Origin: Psococerastis gibbosa
Lineage: Eukaryota > Arthropoda > Insecta > Psocodea > Psocidae
NCBI GenBank assembly: GCA_963971405.1
Contig: OZ020492.1
Location: 5,580,001-5,644,000 of the forward strand
Direction: 5' to 3'
Length of the DNA: 64,000 nucleotides
Below the pieces are notes generated by a model. That model had not been told where the DNA came from. It saw nothing but the letters and a program-made list of their open reading frames with translations, and did not search any database. Both the position numbers and the translations under genes were made by a program. Below, in pieces: positions 35,383 to 48,033 of the stretch (position 1 is its first letter; every line of letters begins with the position of its first letter).

Positions 35383-35632
35383 TTTTATTTATTCGTGTCG
35401 GGGTGGTACTACCCGTAGTACAGGAGCTTTCAGGTTGCATCAACAGCCTCCTGTTTAACCTATCGACAGTCAGGGAAGACTGCCGGGACCGCCGGCTTTA
35501 CATGCCCTCCGAAGCATGGTAGTCAGAAGATAAATAATTGTACCACTAGAAAATTTTGGCATTCGGGTGGGACTCGAACCAGTCACCTTCTGGATGATAG
35601 TCCGAGTCGTTACCTCTACGCCATTCTGACTA
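35383..35632 (-). mobile_element. tRNA-derived SINE, copy 2, with empty site known
   Basis: A full 250-bp copy of the SINE at 14616-14870, inserted in reverse. It is flanked by the 13-bp duplication CATTGCCGTGAAT (35370-35382, 35633-35645). The sister repeats near 43529, 43805 and 46146 hold a single CATTGCCGTGAAT followed directly by GACTTCATAATAG, so they are the unfilled site. Confidence 0.92.
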
Positions 35633-35799
35633 CATTGCCGTGAATGACTTCATAATAGACCACTAGAAGAAGATATAGATGACATGTTTACAATTTGCCG
35701 ATATCATGTTGCTAACAGATACAATTTCAAGTCAGGTAATTGGGAGTCTCCGAGTTGGTGCAGTCATCACTTCACTTGCTACTAACGTGAATGACATCT

Positions 35800-35955
35800 T
35801 GTAGGTTATGTATAAATACATTTTATTAGGTAATAAATTATATTATCGACAGCCAACGCATCAAGACCACTCGACAGTAGAGAACAAGATCATAACTGCA
35901 CAGAAGAGAAATGTGACGTCACAGGTCACATGACGCGGGATTATTTGAACCTACA
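35800..35955 (-). repeat. 3' LTR of Copia element 2
   Basis: 156 bp, begins TGTAGGTTATG and ends TGAACCTACA. Matches 40116-40271. Confidence 0.93.
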
Positions 35956-36013
35956 AACCCCTTCTTTCAAATAATTTTCGACTAGGTACGCTTGAACAAC
36001 CTAAAGAATTTTT

Positions 36014-39000
36014 CTACATGAAATTGATACCGTACCATAGCCAGTAATGGAAAATTAAAGTTACATTAAATTTTGATTTTTCATTTGATTTTTCAAAGGT
36101 AGGAAAACTGACAGCTTTTGTAAGGATGTCGGCCAACATATCTTCAGACTTTAAGTATTGAAACACAATGTCCCCATTCTCAACATATTGTCTGATAGTG
36201 TGATACTTTATATCAATATGTTTGCTTCTTTTTGTTAGCATAGGGTTCGTGGCCAACTGCAAAGCTGCTTGATTATCTGTGAGAAATACACAAGTATTTT
36301 TACCACCATGAAGTTCATCATATAAACTCTTTAAGAACTTTGCTTCTCGACCGGCATCATAGTATGCCATGTATTCAGCTTCGAAAGTTGAGTTTGCCAC
36401 GGACCTCTGCTTCCGACTTTCCCAATATATTGGACAGTAGCCCAGTGACACTATGAAACCTGTGGATCACTGGATCCACCCCAATCGGCGTCAACGTGTA
36501 CCTGCAGTTGCTCATCCTTCTCTTTAAAAATTAAGCAATGCTTTAACGTTCCTTTTAAATACCGCACAATTCTTTTTGCGACACTCCAATGTGCTTGGCT
36601 AGGGTTTTGTACATACCTAGCCAGATAATTTACAGCATATGTAATATCAGCTCCTGTACATAATGAGATCCATTGTAGACATCTTATAAGTTCGCGGTAT
36701 GGAACTGACTGGTCTACTTGTGGCGACTCTGGAACTTCAGGAATCTTCTCAGTTCCCATAGGAGTATTCACCGGTTTACAGTCTGTCATATTAAACTTTG
36801 GAAGCAATTGACAGATGCATGAAGCTTGGTCAAAACTGATTCCATTCTCATCTCGTAAAATTCTCATTCCAAGGAGTTGAGAAACTTTTCCTAAGTCCCT
36901 CATTTGAAATCGTTGCATTAAACGTTGTTTTACTTCCTCCCTTAGATTGTCGTCACTGCTGAAACAGACCGCGTCGTCTACAAATAAGGCAATGTACACA
37001 TTTTCTTTTACAAAAACACATGGTTCTGTAGCTAAGCGTTTAAATCCCATGCTGATTAATTCTTCAGCAATACATAGGTACCATGCTCTAGAGCTCTGTT
37101 TCAAACCATAAATAGCTCGCTTTAGGCGCAAAACTTCATTTCCTTTAGTTGAGTACCCAGGTGGCACCTCCATATAAATTTCTTCGTCAATTTTGCCGTG
37201 CAAAAATGCTGATACAGCATCGTAATGATCCACTGCCATATTTCTTGTTTGAGCTAGTGCAAAAAGCATTCGGAGCGTTGACATGCGCACTACAGGCGAG
37301 TACGTTTCTTGATAGTCAATGCCATGCCTTTGGTTATAGCCCTTGGCCACTAGTCTTGCTTTATAACGAGAAATCTGCCCGTCAGCATTTTTCTTAATTT
37401 TGTATACCCATTTACAACCAATGGTCTTTTTGCCCTTAGGAAGTGGAGTCACTTCCCACACTTCATTTTTTCTCCATAGCTTCCATTTCCTCATTCATTG
37501 CTTCTAGCCATTTTGTCTTATCTCGGCTAGCCATAGCTTCGTCGCTCGTTAAAGGTTCTTGTTCTGTCAAGAAAGCTGAGTAAGCTATTTCTTCGGTTAC
37601 ATAACCTTTATAGGTTTGCTCCCTTGTTCCGTGTGGACTTCTTATTTCAGCCGCATCGGAGTCAGAGCCTTTTGAGTCATTGAGGACATAATCGCTGTAT
37701 TCCAAATTTGTTTCCTCTTCACTGGAATTCCCACTCTCATTTTCACTTAGAGAATGATAATGAGTATTTACTTCAGGTGTTGTACACCTACTGGCCTGCC
37801 CAGATAGCTGTGCCGGTGGGTTGTGCTTTTCCCCACTTTTCTCTGTCATTAAGACAGTTACAGGCACCTGTTTAAAAGAACTTTGTTCTTCTTGACATGT
37901 TTCCAATTTAGATTGAAATTTCTCTTCAAAGAATATAACATCTCGAGATATTTCTACCCTTTCAGTTTCGGGGTAGAACAAACAGTAGCCTTTAGTATTC
38001 TCGCTGTAGCCTATAAATATTCTCAACTGAACTTTCGCTTCTAATTTCTTTCTATTGTGCTGATAAGCATATGCTTTGCATCCAAACACTCGCAAATAAG
38101 ATAAATTCAACTTGTGCTTACCCGTCCACAAACCTTCAGGAGTTGCATTAATTAATGCTCTCGTCGGCCGTCTCTTTATGAGATAGATGGCACATGTGGC
38201 CGCCTCTGCCCAAAATCGGTCATCTAAACCTGCATCTTGCAGCATACTTCTAGCTGTTTCGAATACAGTGCGCCCCATTCTTTCAGAGGTACCATTCTGA
38301 GCTGGCGTGTACACACAGGAGCTTTCCTTCTTGATCCCAGCCTTTCTGAGAAAATTGGTCGTGGCACGATTTACGAACTCAGTACCGTTGTCGGTTCTCC
38401 AGCATTTGATCTTGCAACCACTTTCATTCTCGACGTGGGCTTTAAAATCCTGAAAAGCTTCAAGAACTTGAGATTTTTCCCTTAATGGATATCCCCACAC
38501 TTTATGAGTATAATCATCGGTAAAAGTCAATAGGTAGCGGGCCCCTCCGAATGAAGGTGTATTTACTACAATAATGTCACTATGAATTAGTTCTAATTTA
38601 CTTTTAGACCTCTTTCCTTTGGGAAATGGCTTCCTGCTCATTTTTCCCTGAATACAAGGTATGCATGGATCAAATGATTCGTCAGAATAATTAATTCCTA
38701 ATGCTAATTTCATCTTAAGAACTTTCATTAACCTGTGGTTTAGGTGGCCCAACCTTTTGTGCCAAATCACCTGTGACACAGCTTGCTTGCTAGGCAGTTT
38801 TACGTTTGCTTTTGAAAGAAGAAGTTTCTTATCATGATAGGACTGCAGTGAATTTCTTTCCATAGTAGGTCTACTGGGCCCCAAGTCCAATTTATAGAGA
38901 CCACCTTCCCTACTACCAGTTGCAACAATTTTGCCATTAAAATTTCCGTTTTCAACAATTGTGCATTTATTTTTATCAAAAACTGTCATTAAACCTTGGT

Positions 39001-40051
39001 CCCCCAAACTACCAACTGAAAGTAAATTGGCTGACAATCCTTTTACAATATGAACATTTTTAATAGTTTTCTGCCCAGTGGACAACTTAACTTCAAAATT
39101 ACTTTTCGTGTTACACTGCAAAGACTGGTTATTTGCCGTTTTAATTTCTACCAAATTAATACTTTCTTCCTTGTCCGGTTTTTTATAAACAAGGTGACAG
39201 GAAGCTGCAGAATCGATGTACCATGAATCATCAGTAAAACTGGCATTCTTATTAGTCATGGCATAACACAGCAATGCCTTCCTATCGCTATCATTCGATT
39301 CTTTCACTTTCTGATCGGACTTCTTAAACGGCCAATTATATTTGGGCTTAGGCTTTTGTCCCTCTCTTAATTTTAGCTCACAATAACGAGCAATATGATT
39401 TAAGCCGCCGCATTTATGGCATTTAATAGCTGGTTTAGCACTACTAAATAAGGCACTGGCACCTTCACTATGAACATTAGCCCATGAAGGCTCACTAGCA
39501 CTATCTTCACGTTGAAGTGCTTCGGACAACAGCTTTTCCTTTACTACGTCGGATTGCAACTTTTGGCCGCTATTTTCCAACGTCATCACCAAGGGATCCA
39601 TTTCAGGAGGCAATCCGCTTAACAGAATAACCGCCAGGAACTCATCATCAATGGGATGTTGCATTTCCGCTAATTGTTGTGACAACTGCATGATGTCTAA
39701 AACATAACTATCCATACTGCTAAATGTAGCCCTTTTCGTGCTGAACAGCCTTCGCAGGATTTTGACTCTTCGCTGTAAAGCCCCTGAAGAACCTCCGTAC
39801 ATTTTTTCCAACGCATGCCAGGCTTCGTAAGAAGTTTTTGCTGTACTTACGTGTGGGTAAATTGTCGGTTGAACAGTTAAGCATATCTTGGCAAGAGCCT
39901 TCTGGTCTTTTGCCTTGACATCGTCAGCTACAGTTGACATATTCACAAACTCATATAGCTCTTCGTGAATAAGTAACATCTTGAGTGCAAAGCGCCATGT
40001 CCGGTAGTTCTCAGCTCCGGACAACTTTTCAATGTCTAAAGAATTTTGCAT
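36014..40051 (-). pseudogene. Copia element 2 gag-pol region
   Basis: In order are a Copia-type gag (NYRTWRFALKMLL), the knuckle CHKCGGLNHIARYC, the protease box YIDSAASCH, the integrase zinc site (WHKRLGHLNHR) and DDE core (THKVWGYPL, WRTDNGTEF), RT (KARLVAKGYNQ, YDAVSAFLHG, LFVDDAVCFS), and RNase H (STFEAEYMAY, SKHIDIKYHTI, ADILTKA). Broken in about two places. Confidence 0.93.
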
Positions 40052-40115
40052 GCTTTTAAATTGAAAAATTATTTTCCCGATTGCAAATAAAAACTATTAA
40101 TGGGCCCATAACCTT

Positions 40116-40271
40116 TGTAGGTTATGTATAAATACATTTTATTAGGTAATAAATTATATTATCGACAGCCAACGCATCAAGACCACTCGACAGTAGAGAA
40201 CAAGATCATAACAGCACAGAAGAGAAATGTGACGTCACAGGTCACATGACGCGGGATTATTTGAACCTACA
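40116..40271 (-). repeat. 5' LTR of Copia element 2
   Basis: 156 bp, near-identical to 35800-35955, followed inward by the tRNA-iMet primer site. Confidence 0.93.
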
Positions 40272-40494
40272 CATCTGAATCCGGGCGAACTATTTTAAAT
40301 TTAAATTTGGGGCAGCATGTAGGGGAGGTAAACAACGTGAATTTATCGTCAATTTCTAATAAATACCCATTTTCTCCGGTTACTCATATAGCTGATATGC
40401 AGTAATTGCATTATTTGTTATATAGTAACACATGTTAATCATTTTTGATAGTAGAGAGATGCAGGCTGTCACTGTGCGCAACACATTTTTGGGA

Positions 40495-40690
40495 GAACTA
40501 TGTGGAATAGATATTTCCCATAAGTTTCATAGCTTCAAGTCTATCTACAACATCAATATCTAAAACTACCTTACATTCTCCTACCTCGAGAAATGGCTGC
40601 TGTGTCTTCAGGTGATTTTTTTTCTTCCCTCGATAATCGCTCACTGGTACGAATAACCAGACAGTCATCATCCCTGAAATAAATAATGGA
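40495..40690 (-). other. Conserved open segment in the 2.5-kb repeat, copy 1
   Basis: On the minus strand an acceptor-like TTATTTCAG precedes an open stretch that ends VVLDIDVVDRLEAMKLMGNI before a stop. The same end reads open in the copies near 44.22 and 46.86 kb (for example EVGGCKVVLDIDVVDRLEAL). Upstream of KTQQ the frames of the copies disagree. It might be a captured exon. I do not recognise the protein. Confidence 0.3.
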
Positions 40691-40829
40691 ATAAACATTA
40701 ATATTAAATATGAATAGGCATAATAGTCTCATCATTAAATTTGGAACAATTATGTCACTCATTGTGGATAAAAATAAGTTAGTTAAGGTTTACGTCAAAC
40801 AACTTAAAAGCGATTGATTAGAGAACGGG

Positions 40830-41225
40830 TTGACAATAATGAGTCGTTTAATTTTGTGGACTCGTTGGGTAAGCAACATATTAATTCTAAGCCATAATTT
40901 GACAAGGGGAGGAAATAAGGAGTATATCAACTACACGGTAAGGACTGCGGGCATTCAGTCTTCTATGCATTATCTTATTACGAGTCTTCTTAAGAGTGTA
41001 CAGCCCATCGGAAATTTTTCACTAAAATATAATTATTTTTATTTTTTACCCCCAGAAGCAAACTATCAAGGGGCAAGTGACCCCCCCTCCCCCCATATTA
41101 TTAACATTAATAATGACTACAATATATGTGAATTTAAAAGAAATCGTTCGAACCGTTTTTGGGAGTTAAAAATTTTTTTGGACATTATTTTGGAGTTCTA
41201 TGAGAATAAACCCCCCCCGAATTGA
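40830..41225 (+). other. Conserved open frame of the 2.5-kb repeat, copy 1
   Basis: Starts MTIMSRLILWTRWVSN. The same frame recurs at 44538 and 47164 with most residues kept (LTRGGNKEYINYTVRTAGIQ). It runs into a poly-C tract. There is no known domain, and no third-position bias could be judged by eye. It may be open by chance, since the DNA copies are close. Confidence 0.25.
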
Positions 41226-42133
41226 GTTGGCCAAAAAAAAAAAATGGTCTCGAGGTATGATGTTTATAAACCTACATGCCAAATTTCATTTAAATCGACC
41301 CAGTAGTTTGCCCGGAAATCGATGAACAGACAGGGCGACAGACAGACAGACATTTCGTAAAAACCACTTTTTTGGGTTCCTGGGACCTCAAAACGTGGAA
41401 ATCCATTGAAATATCGGAATCGAAAATTTCGACCGTCACAAAGCTTTCCACATACTACGTATAAATTGGAAAGCAATAAGAAAATAAATGATTAAAGTAA
41501 ACATCAAGAGGAGCAAGAAAGATACACACTCAGGTGCCAACATAGCAATTTCGCCACCTGGGCAAAAAGTCTTTCAACACACCCTACCTCATTAAAAAAA
41601 ATGTAGCGATAAGTAGTGGGGGTTTACGCATTTTAACAACAGTAAAAAAACAACAAAACTTACCAGGGTAGGCTGCTAATTAAGGGTGTTCTCGATCGAT
41701 GAAGAGCCCACAGATATCTACATATTATTCGAAAGTCCGGCAGGGGGACCTTCTGGCCGTTTCCTCATTAGCAACGCCAAATTTGACGTGCTTCACATAT
41801 GCCAACGAATCCGCCTTATACTGAATGTCAATGACACAGGATTTAATACATTGTAGTATTATTTATGGTATATTAACACTGACATCTTATTAACTTTGGT
41901 TGAAGAGGTAACTTCCTCGTTATAAACGAAATAATCATAAACGACACAGGAGTGTTTGGAGGCGTCTTTACTGAGTCTTCCGAATTTGGAGGCGGTCAAG
42001 CGAGTCGCCCTTAACACTTAGGCTGCCGCGTCATCCAATTTTGAATGATGCGGATTTTTCATTGCGGAGGGCTTGTCGAGTTGAAAATTTAGTTGAAAAC
42101 GCCACATTTGTTTACGTTTCACTGTCCTGTCCA

Positions 42134-42263
42134 GGCGAAAGAGGCTGTTGGAATAAACCAATAATGAAGGCCGATTACAGTGGGGTTCACCACGGCTGAA
42201 TCGCGCAAAGCCGTAAAAGTCTCTGAAGAGTCCATACCTAAAGTGAAGGCACTTAATCTTCTA
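42134..42263. repeat. Foldback element copy 2, left arm only
   Basis: GGCGAAAGAGGCTGTTGG through GCACTTAATCTTCT, then joins directly to TTTCTAAAATATAG of the next unit. The missing right arm suggests the unit border was made by a deletion or by replication slippage at the hairpin. Confidence 0.75.
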
Positions 42264-43187
42264 TTTCTAAAATATAGTTATTTTTATTTTTTACCCCCAG
42301 AAGCAAACTATGAAGGGGCAAGCGACCCCCCCCCCCCCTCCCCCCATATTATTAACATTAATAATGACTACAATATATGTGAATTTAAAAGAAATCGTTG
42401 GAACCGTTTTTGGGAAATAATAATTTTTTTGGACATTGTTTTGGAGTTTTATGAGAATAAACCCCCCCCCCCAAATTGAATTGGCCGAATAGGCCCAAAA
42501 TAAAAAAAATGGTCTCGAGGTATGATTTTTGTAAACCTACATGCCAAATTTCATTTAAATCGACCGAGTAGTTTGCCCGGAAATCGATGAAGAGACAGAC
42601 ATTTCGTAAAAACCACTTTTTTGGGTTCCTGGGACTTCAAAACGTGGAAATCCTTTGTCATATCGGAATCGAAAATTTCGACCGTCACAAAGCTTTCCTT
42701 ATACTACGTCTAAATTGGAAAGCAATAAGAAAATAAATGATTAAAGTAAACATCAAGAGGAGCAAGAAAGATACACACTCGGGTGCCAATATAAGAATTT
42801 CGCCACCTGGGCAAAAAGTCTTTCAACACCCCCTACCTCATTAAAAAAAATGTAGCGATAAGTAGTGGGGGTTTACGCATTTTAACAACAGTAAAAAAAC
42901 AACAAAACTTACCAGGGTAGGCTGCTAATTAAGGGTGATCTCGATCAATGAAGAGCCCACAGATATCCACTTATTTTTGGAAAGTCCTGCAGGAGGACCT
43001 TCTGGCCGTTTCCTCATTAGCAACGCCAAATTTGACGTGCTGCACACATGCCAACGAATCCGCCATATACTGAATGTCAATGACACAGGACACAATACAT
43101 TGTAGTATTATATATGGTATATTAACACTGACATCTAATTAACTTTGGTTGAAGGGGTAACATCCTCGTTATTTACTGTCCTGTCCC

Positions 43188-43494
43188 GGCGAAAGAGGCT
43201 GTTGGAATAAACCAATAATGAAGGCCGTTTGCAGTGGGGTTCACCACGGCTGGAATCCGCAAAGCCGTAAAAGTCTCTGAAGAGTCCATACGTAAAGTGA
43301 AGGCACTTAATCTTCTAGGGAATATTGGTAATATAAAAGGCAACCTCTTATGCTACCAATATTCCCTAGAAGATTAAGTTCCTTCACTTTATGAATGGAT
43401 TCTTCAGAGACTTTTATTGCTTTCCGCGTTCAAGCAGCAGTGAATCCCTCTAAAATGCCTTGATGATTGGTTCATTACAACAACCTCTTCCAGT
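43188..43494. repeat. Foldback element copy 3
   Basis: Two arms of about 145 bases in inverse order, meeting at TATAAAAGGCAACCTCTTAT. Confidence 0.8.
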
Positions 43495-44537
43495 GATTCG
43501 TTATGTCCGTGCTCTCTTTCTCTCGTTTCATTGCCGTGAATGACTTCATAATAGACCACTAGAAGAAAATATTGCCTCATTGTTTGCTTCATTCAACGGT
43601 CCTTGAAACTTTCACATCTCACTACGCACAGTGCTCAATACTTCCGCAAATGTTTGGTCAATTTTGAATACTATCAACAATTGTAGTACCAAACCAAGCG
43701 CAACAAAAAAGAGGATTAGGTTATATGACTGAAAAACTTGAACTGTAATGGGAGTTGAAGACGTTTTTCATTTGGCGATTCCTCATGTTCAGTCCGTGCT
43801 CTCTTTCTCTCATTTCATTGCCGTGAATGACTTCATAATAGACCACTAGAAGAAGATATAGAAGACATGTTTACAATTCGCCGATATCATGTTGCTAACA
43901 CATACAATTTCATGTCAGGTAATTGGGAGTCTCCAAGTTGGTGCAGTCATCACTTCACTTGCTACTAACGTGAATCACATCTGAATCCGGACGCACTATT
44001 TTAAATTTAAATTCGGGGCAGCATGTGGGGGAGGTAAACAACGTGAATTTATCGTCAATTTCTAATAAATACCCATTTGCTCCGGTTACTCATATAGCTG
44101 AAATGCAGTAATTGCATTATTTGTTATATAGTAACACATGTTAATCATTTCTGATAGTAGAGAGATGTCGGCTGTCACTGTGTGTAACGCATTTTTGGGA
44201 GAACTATGTGGGATAGATATTTTCCATTAGTTTCAAAGCTTCAAGTCTATCTACAACATCAATATCTAAAACTACCTTACATCCTCCTACCTCGAGAAAT
44301 ATCTGCTGTGTCTTCAGGTGATGTTTTTTGCTTTCCTCGATAATCGCTCACTGGTACGAATAACCAGACAGTCATCATCCCTGAAATAAATAATGGAATA
44401 AACATCAATATTAAATATGAATAGACATAATATTCTCTTCATTAACTTTGGAACAATTAATGTCACTCATTGTGGATAAAAATAAGTTAGTTAAGGTTTA
44501 CGTCACACAACTTAAAAGCCATTGATTAGAGAACGGG

Positions 44538-44876
44538 TTGACAATAATGAGTCGTTCAATTCTGTGGACTCGTTGGGTAAGCAACATATTAATTCTAAGC
44601 CATAATTTGACAAGGGGGGGAAATAAGGAGTATATCAACTACACGGTAAGGACTGCGGGCATTCAGTCTTCTATGCATTACCTTATTACGAGTCTTCTTA
44701 AGAGTGTACAGCCCATCGGAAATTTTTCACTAAAATATAATTATTTTTATTTTTTACCCCCAGAAGCAAACTATCAAGGGGCAAGCGACCCCCCTCCCCC
44801 CATATTATTAACATTAATAATGACTACAATATATGTGAATTTAAAAGAAATCGTTGGAACCGTTTTTGGGAATTAA
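44538..44876 (+). other. Conserved open frame of the 2.5-kb repeat, copy 2
   Basis: The same frame as 40830-41225, starting MTIMSRSILWTRWVSN and ending at a different place after the poly-C tract. Confidence 0.25.
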
Positions 44877-45662
44877 AATTTTTTTCGGACATTGTTTTGG
44901 AGTTCTATGAGAATAAACCCCCCCCCCCCCCATATTGAGTTGGCCCAAAATAAAAAAAAATACTCTCGAGGTATGATTTTTATAAACCTACATGCCAAAT
45001 TTCATTTAAATCGACCGAGTAGTTTGCCCGGAAATCGATGAGGAGACAGACAGACATTTCGTAAAAACCACTTTTTTGGGTTCCTGGGACCTCAAAACGT
45101 GGAAATCCTTTGTCATATCGGAATCGAAAATTTCGACCGTCACAATGCTTTACTTATACTACGTATAAATTGGAAAGCAATAAGAAAATAAATGATTAAA
45201 GTAAACATCAAGAGGAGCAAGAAAGATACACACTCAGGTGCCAATATAGAAATTTCGCCACCTGGGCAAAAAGTCTTTCAACACCCCCTACCTCATTCAA
45301 AAAAAATGTAGCGATAAGTTGTGGGGGTTTACGCATTATATCAACAGTAAAAAAACAACAAAACTTACCGGAGTAGGCTGCTAATTAAGGGTGTTCTCGA
45401 TCAATGAAGAGCCCACAGATATCCACTTATTTTTTGAAAGTCCTGCAGGAGGACCTTCTGGCCGTTTCCTCATTAGCAACCCCAAATTTGACGTGCTTCA
45501 CATATGCCAACGCATCCGCCTTATAATGAATGTCAATGACACAGGATTTAATACATTGTAGTATTGTATATGGTATATTAACACTGACATCTAATTAACT
45601 TTGGTTGAAGAGGTAACTTCCTCGTTATTCACTGTCCTGTCCGTTATTCACTGTCCTGTCCC

Positions 45663-46119
45663 GGCGAAAGAGGCTGTTGGAATAAACCAATAATGAAGGC
45701 CGTTTGCAGTGGGGTTCACCATGGCTGGATCGCGCAAAGCCGTAAAAGTCTCTGAAGAGTCCATACGTAAAGTGAAGGCACTTAATCTTCTAGGGAATAT
45801 TGGTAATATAAAAGGCAACCTTTTATGCTACCAATATTCCCTAGAAGATTAAGTGCCTTCACGTTTTGAATGGATTCTTCAGAGACTTTTACTGCTTTCT
45901 GAAGAATCCATTCGTAAAGTGAAGGCACTAAATCTTCTAGGGACTATTGGTAATATAAAAGGTTAACTTTTATATTACCAATATTCCCTAGAAGATTAAG
46001 TGCCATCACTTTACGAATGGATTCTTCAGACACTTTTATTGCTTTCCGCGATCAAGCAGCAGTGAATCCCTCTGCAAAATGCCTTGATGATTGGTTCATT
46101 ACAACAACCTCTTCCAGCG
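45663..46119. repeat. Foldback element copy 4 with a doubled core hairpin
   Basis: The outer arms match the other copies, but the core (CTCTGAAGAATCCATTCGTA ... loop ... inverse) is present twice in tandem, near 45748-45893 and 45898-46035. The whole could fold as two stacked hairpins or one long stem. Confidence 0.8.
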
Positions 46120-47163
46120 ATTCGTCATGTCCGTGCTCTCTTTCTCTCGTTTCATTGCCGTGAATGACTTCATAATAGACCACTAGAAGAAGATATTGCC
46201 TCATTGTTTGCTTCATTCAACCGTCCTTGAAACTTTCACATCTCACTACGCACAGTGCTCAATACTTCCACAAATGTTTGGTCAATTTTGTATACTACCA
46301 ACAATTGTAGTACCAAACCAAGCGCAACACAAAAACGAGGATTGGGTTATATGACTGAAAAACTTGAACTGTAATGGGAGTTGAAGACGTTTTTCATTTG
46401 GCGATTCCTCATGTTCAGTCCGTGCTCTCTTTCTCTCCTTTCATTGCCGTGAATGACTTCATAATAGACCACTAGAAGAAGATATAGAAGACATGTTTAC
46501 AATTCGCCGATATCATGTTGCTAACACATACAATTTCAAGTCAGGTAATTGGGAGTCTCCGAGTTGGTGCAGTCATCACTTCACTTGCTACTAACGTGAA
46601 TCACATCTGAATCCGGACGCACTATTTTAAATTTAAATTTGGGGCAGCATGTGGGGGAGGTAAACAACGTGAATTTATTGTCAATTTCTAATAAATACCC
46701 ATTTGCTCCGGTTACTCATATAGCTGATATGCAGTAATTGCATTATTTGTTACATAGTAACACATGTTAATCATTTTTGATATTAGAGAGATGCCGGCTG
46801 TCACTGTGCGTAACGCATTTTTGGGAGAACTATGTGGGATAGATATTTCCCATAAGTATCAAAGCTTCAAGTCTATCTACAACATCAATATCTAAAACTA
46901 CCTTACATCCTCCTACCTCGAGAAATGTCTGCTGTGTCTTCAGGTGACTTTTCTTCCTTTCCTCGATAATCGCTCACTGGTACGAATAACCGGACAGTCA
47001 TCATCCCTGAAATAAATAATGGAATAAACATTAATATTGAATATGAATAGTCATAATAGTCTCCTTATTAACTTTGGAACAATTAATTTCACTCATTGTG
47101 GATAAAAATAAGTTAGTTAAGGTTTAGGTCAAACAACTTAAAAACGATTGGTTAGAGAACGGG

Positions 47164-47415
47164 TTGACAATAATGAGTAGTTTAATTCTGTGGACTCGTT
47201 GGGTAAGCATCATATTAATTCGAAGCCATAATTTGACAAGGGGAGGAAATAAGGAGTATATCAACTACACGGTAAGGACTGCGGGCATTCAGTCTTCTAT
47301 GCAGTATCTTATTACGAGTCTCCTTAAGAGTGTACAGCCCATCGGAAATTTTTCACTAAAATATAGTTATTTTTATTTTTTTACCCCCAGAAGCAAACTA
47401 TCAAGGGGCAAGTGA
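47164..47415 (+). other. Conserved open frame of the 2.5-kb repeat, copy 3
   Basis: Starts MTIMSSLILWTRWVSI. Shorter than the other two because its frame meets a different stop after the poly-C tract. Confidence 0.25.
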
Positions 47416-47700
47416 CCCCCCCTATATGTGAATTTAAAAGAAATCGTTAGAACCGTTTTTGGGAAATAATAATTTTTTTGGACATTGTTTTGGAGTTCTA
47501 TGAGAATAAACCTCCCCCCCCCCTAAATTGAGTTGGCCCAAAATAAAAATAAATGGTCTTGAGGTATGATTTTTGTAAACCTACATGCCAAATTTCATTT
47601 AAATCGACCGAGTAGTTTGCCCGGAAATCGATGAACAGACAGACAGACAGACATTTCGTAAAAACCACTTTTTTCGGTTCGTGGGACCTCAAAACGTGAA

Positions 47701-48033
47701 AATTAGTTTACTTCTACTTGAATATGCATTTTTTTATATGATAAACCCGAAGTCTTAAAAATTCGGAGGGGGGGGGCGCCACTGTAAAAGTTTGCACGCG
47801 CACGCCGAATCCGCTCGGGCCCTGCATGCCTCCTTATGTATGATGTTTTGTTGAATGCCTTACGTTTTCCCATTTTGTACATACACATAGGACCTTTACA
47901 AAAACACAAATCAATCAATCAATCATCATGCATTAGCTTATCTTTGTTTCATTTTATCATAATAATTCTTCTCATGATACTCAGTGCAGATATTACTTAA
48001 ACCACTACTTACAAATACAAATCAGCTAGTGTC
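47701..48033. other. Border between the two arrays, nothing recognised
   Basis: Contains an (AATC)n run near 47908-47924 and a G run near 47769. No family assigned. Confidence 0.4.

Larger units (their letters stand above)
35800..40271 (-). mobile_element. Copia LTR retrotransposon 2, Drosophila copia-like
   Basis: A 4,472-bp element with short LTRs of 156 bp (about one difference seen) and target duplications CATCT (35795-35799, 40272-40276). The primer site next to the 5' LTR reads GGTTATGGGCCCA on the minus strand, the internal tRNA-iMet match known from Drosophila copia. A purine tract (AAGAAGGGGTT) adjoins the other LTR. Sister repeats at 43.97 and 46.60 kb show the uninterrupted site. 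It is nearly whole, with about two breaks in the coding region, and young. Confidence 0.95.
34903..47700. repeat. Tandem array of an approximately 2.5-kb complex repeat
   Basis: The marker ACCCCCAGAAGC occurs at 34903, 41048, 42293, 44756 and 47383, each time with the same downstream order: poly-C tract, AAATCGTT segment, foldback arm, CATTGCCGTGAATGACTTC segment, then CATCTGAATCCGG and a conserved 750-bp block. Clean units (42293-44755, 44756-47382) are 2.46 and 2.63 kb. The first unit is enlarged by a SINE and a Copia insertion. The second (41048-42292) is a partial unit that stops inside the foldback left arm. The array ends abruptly near 47700. Confidence 0.88.
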
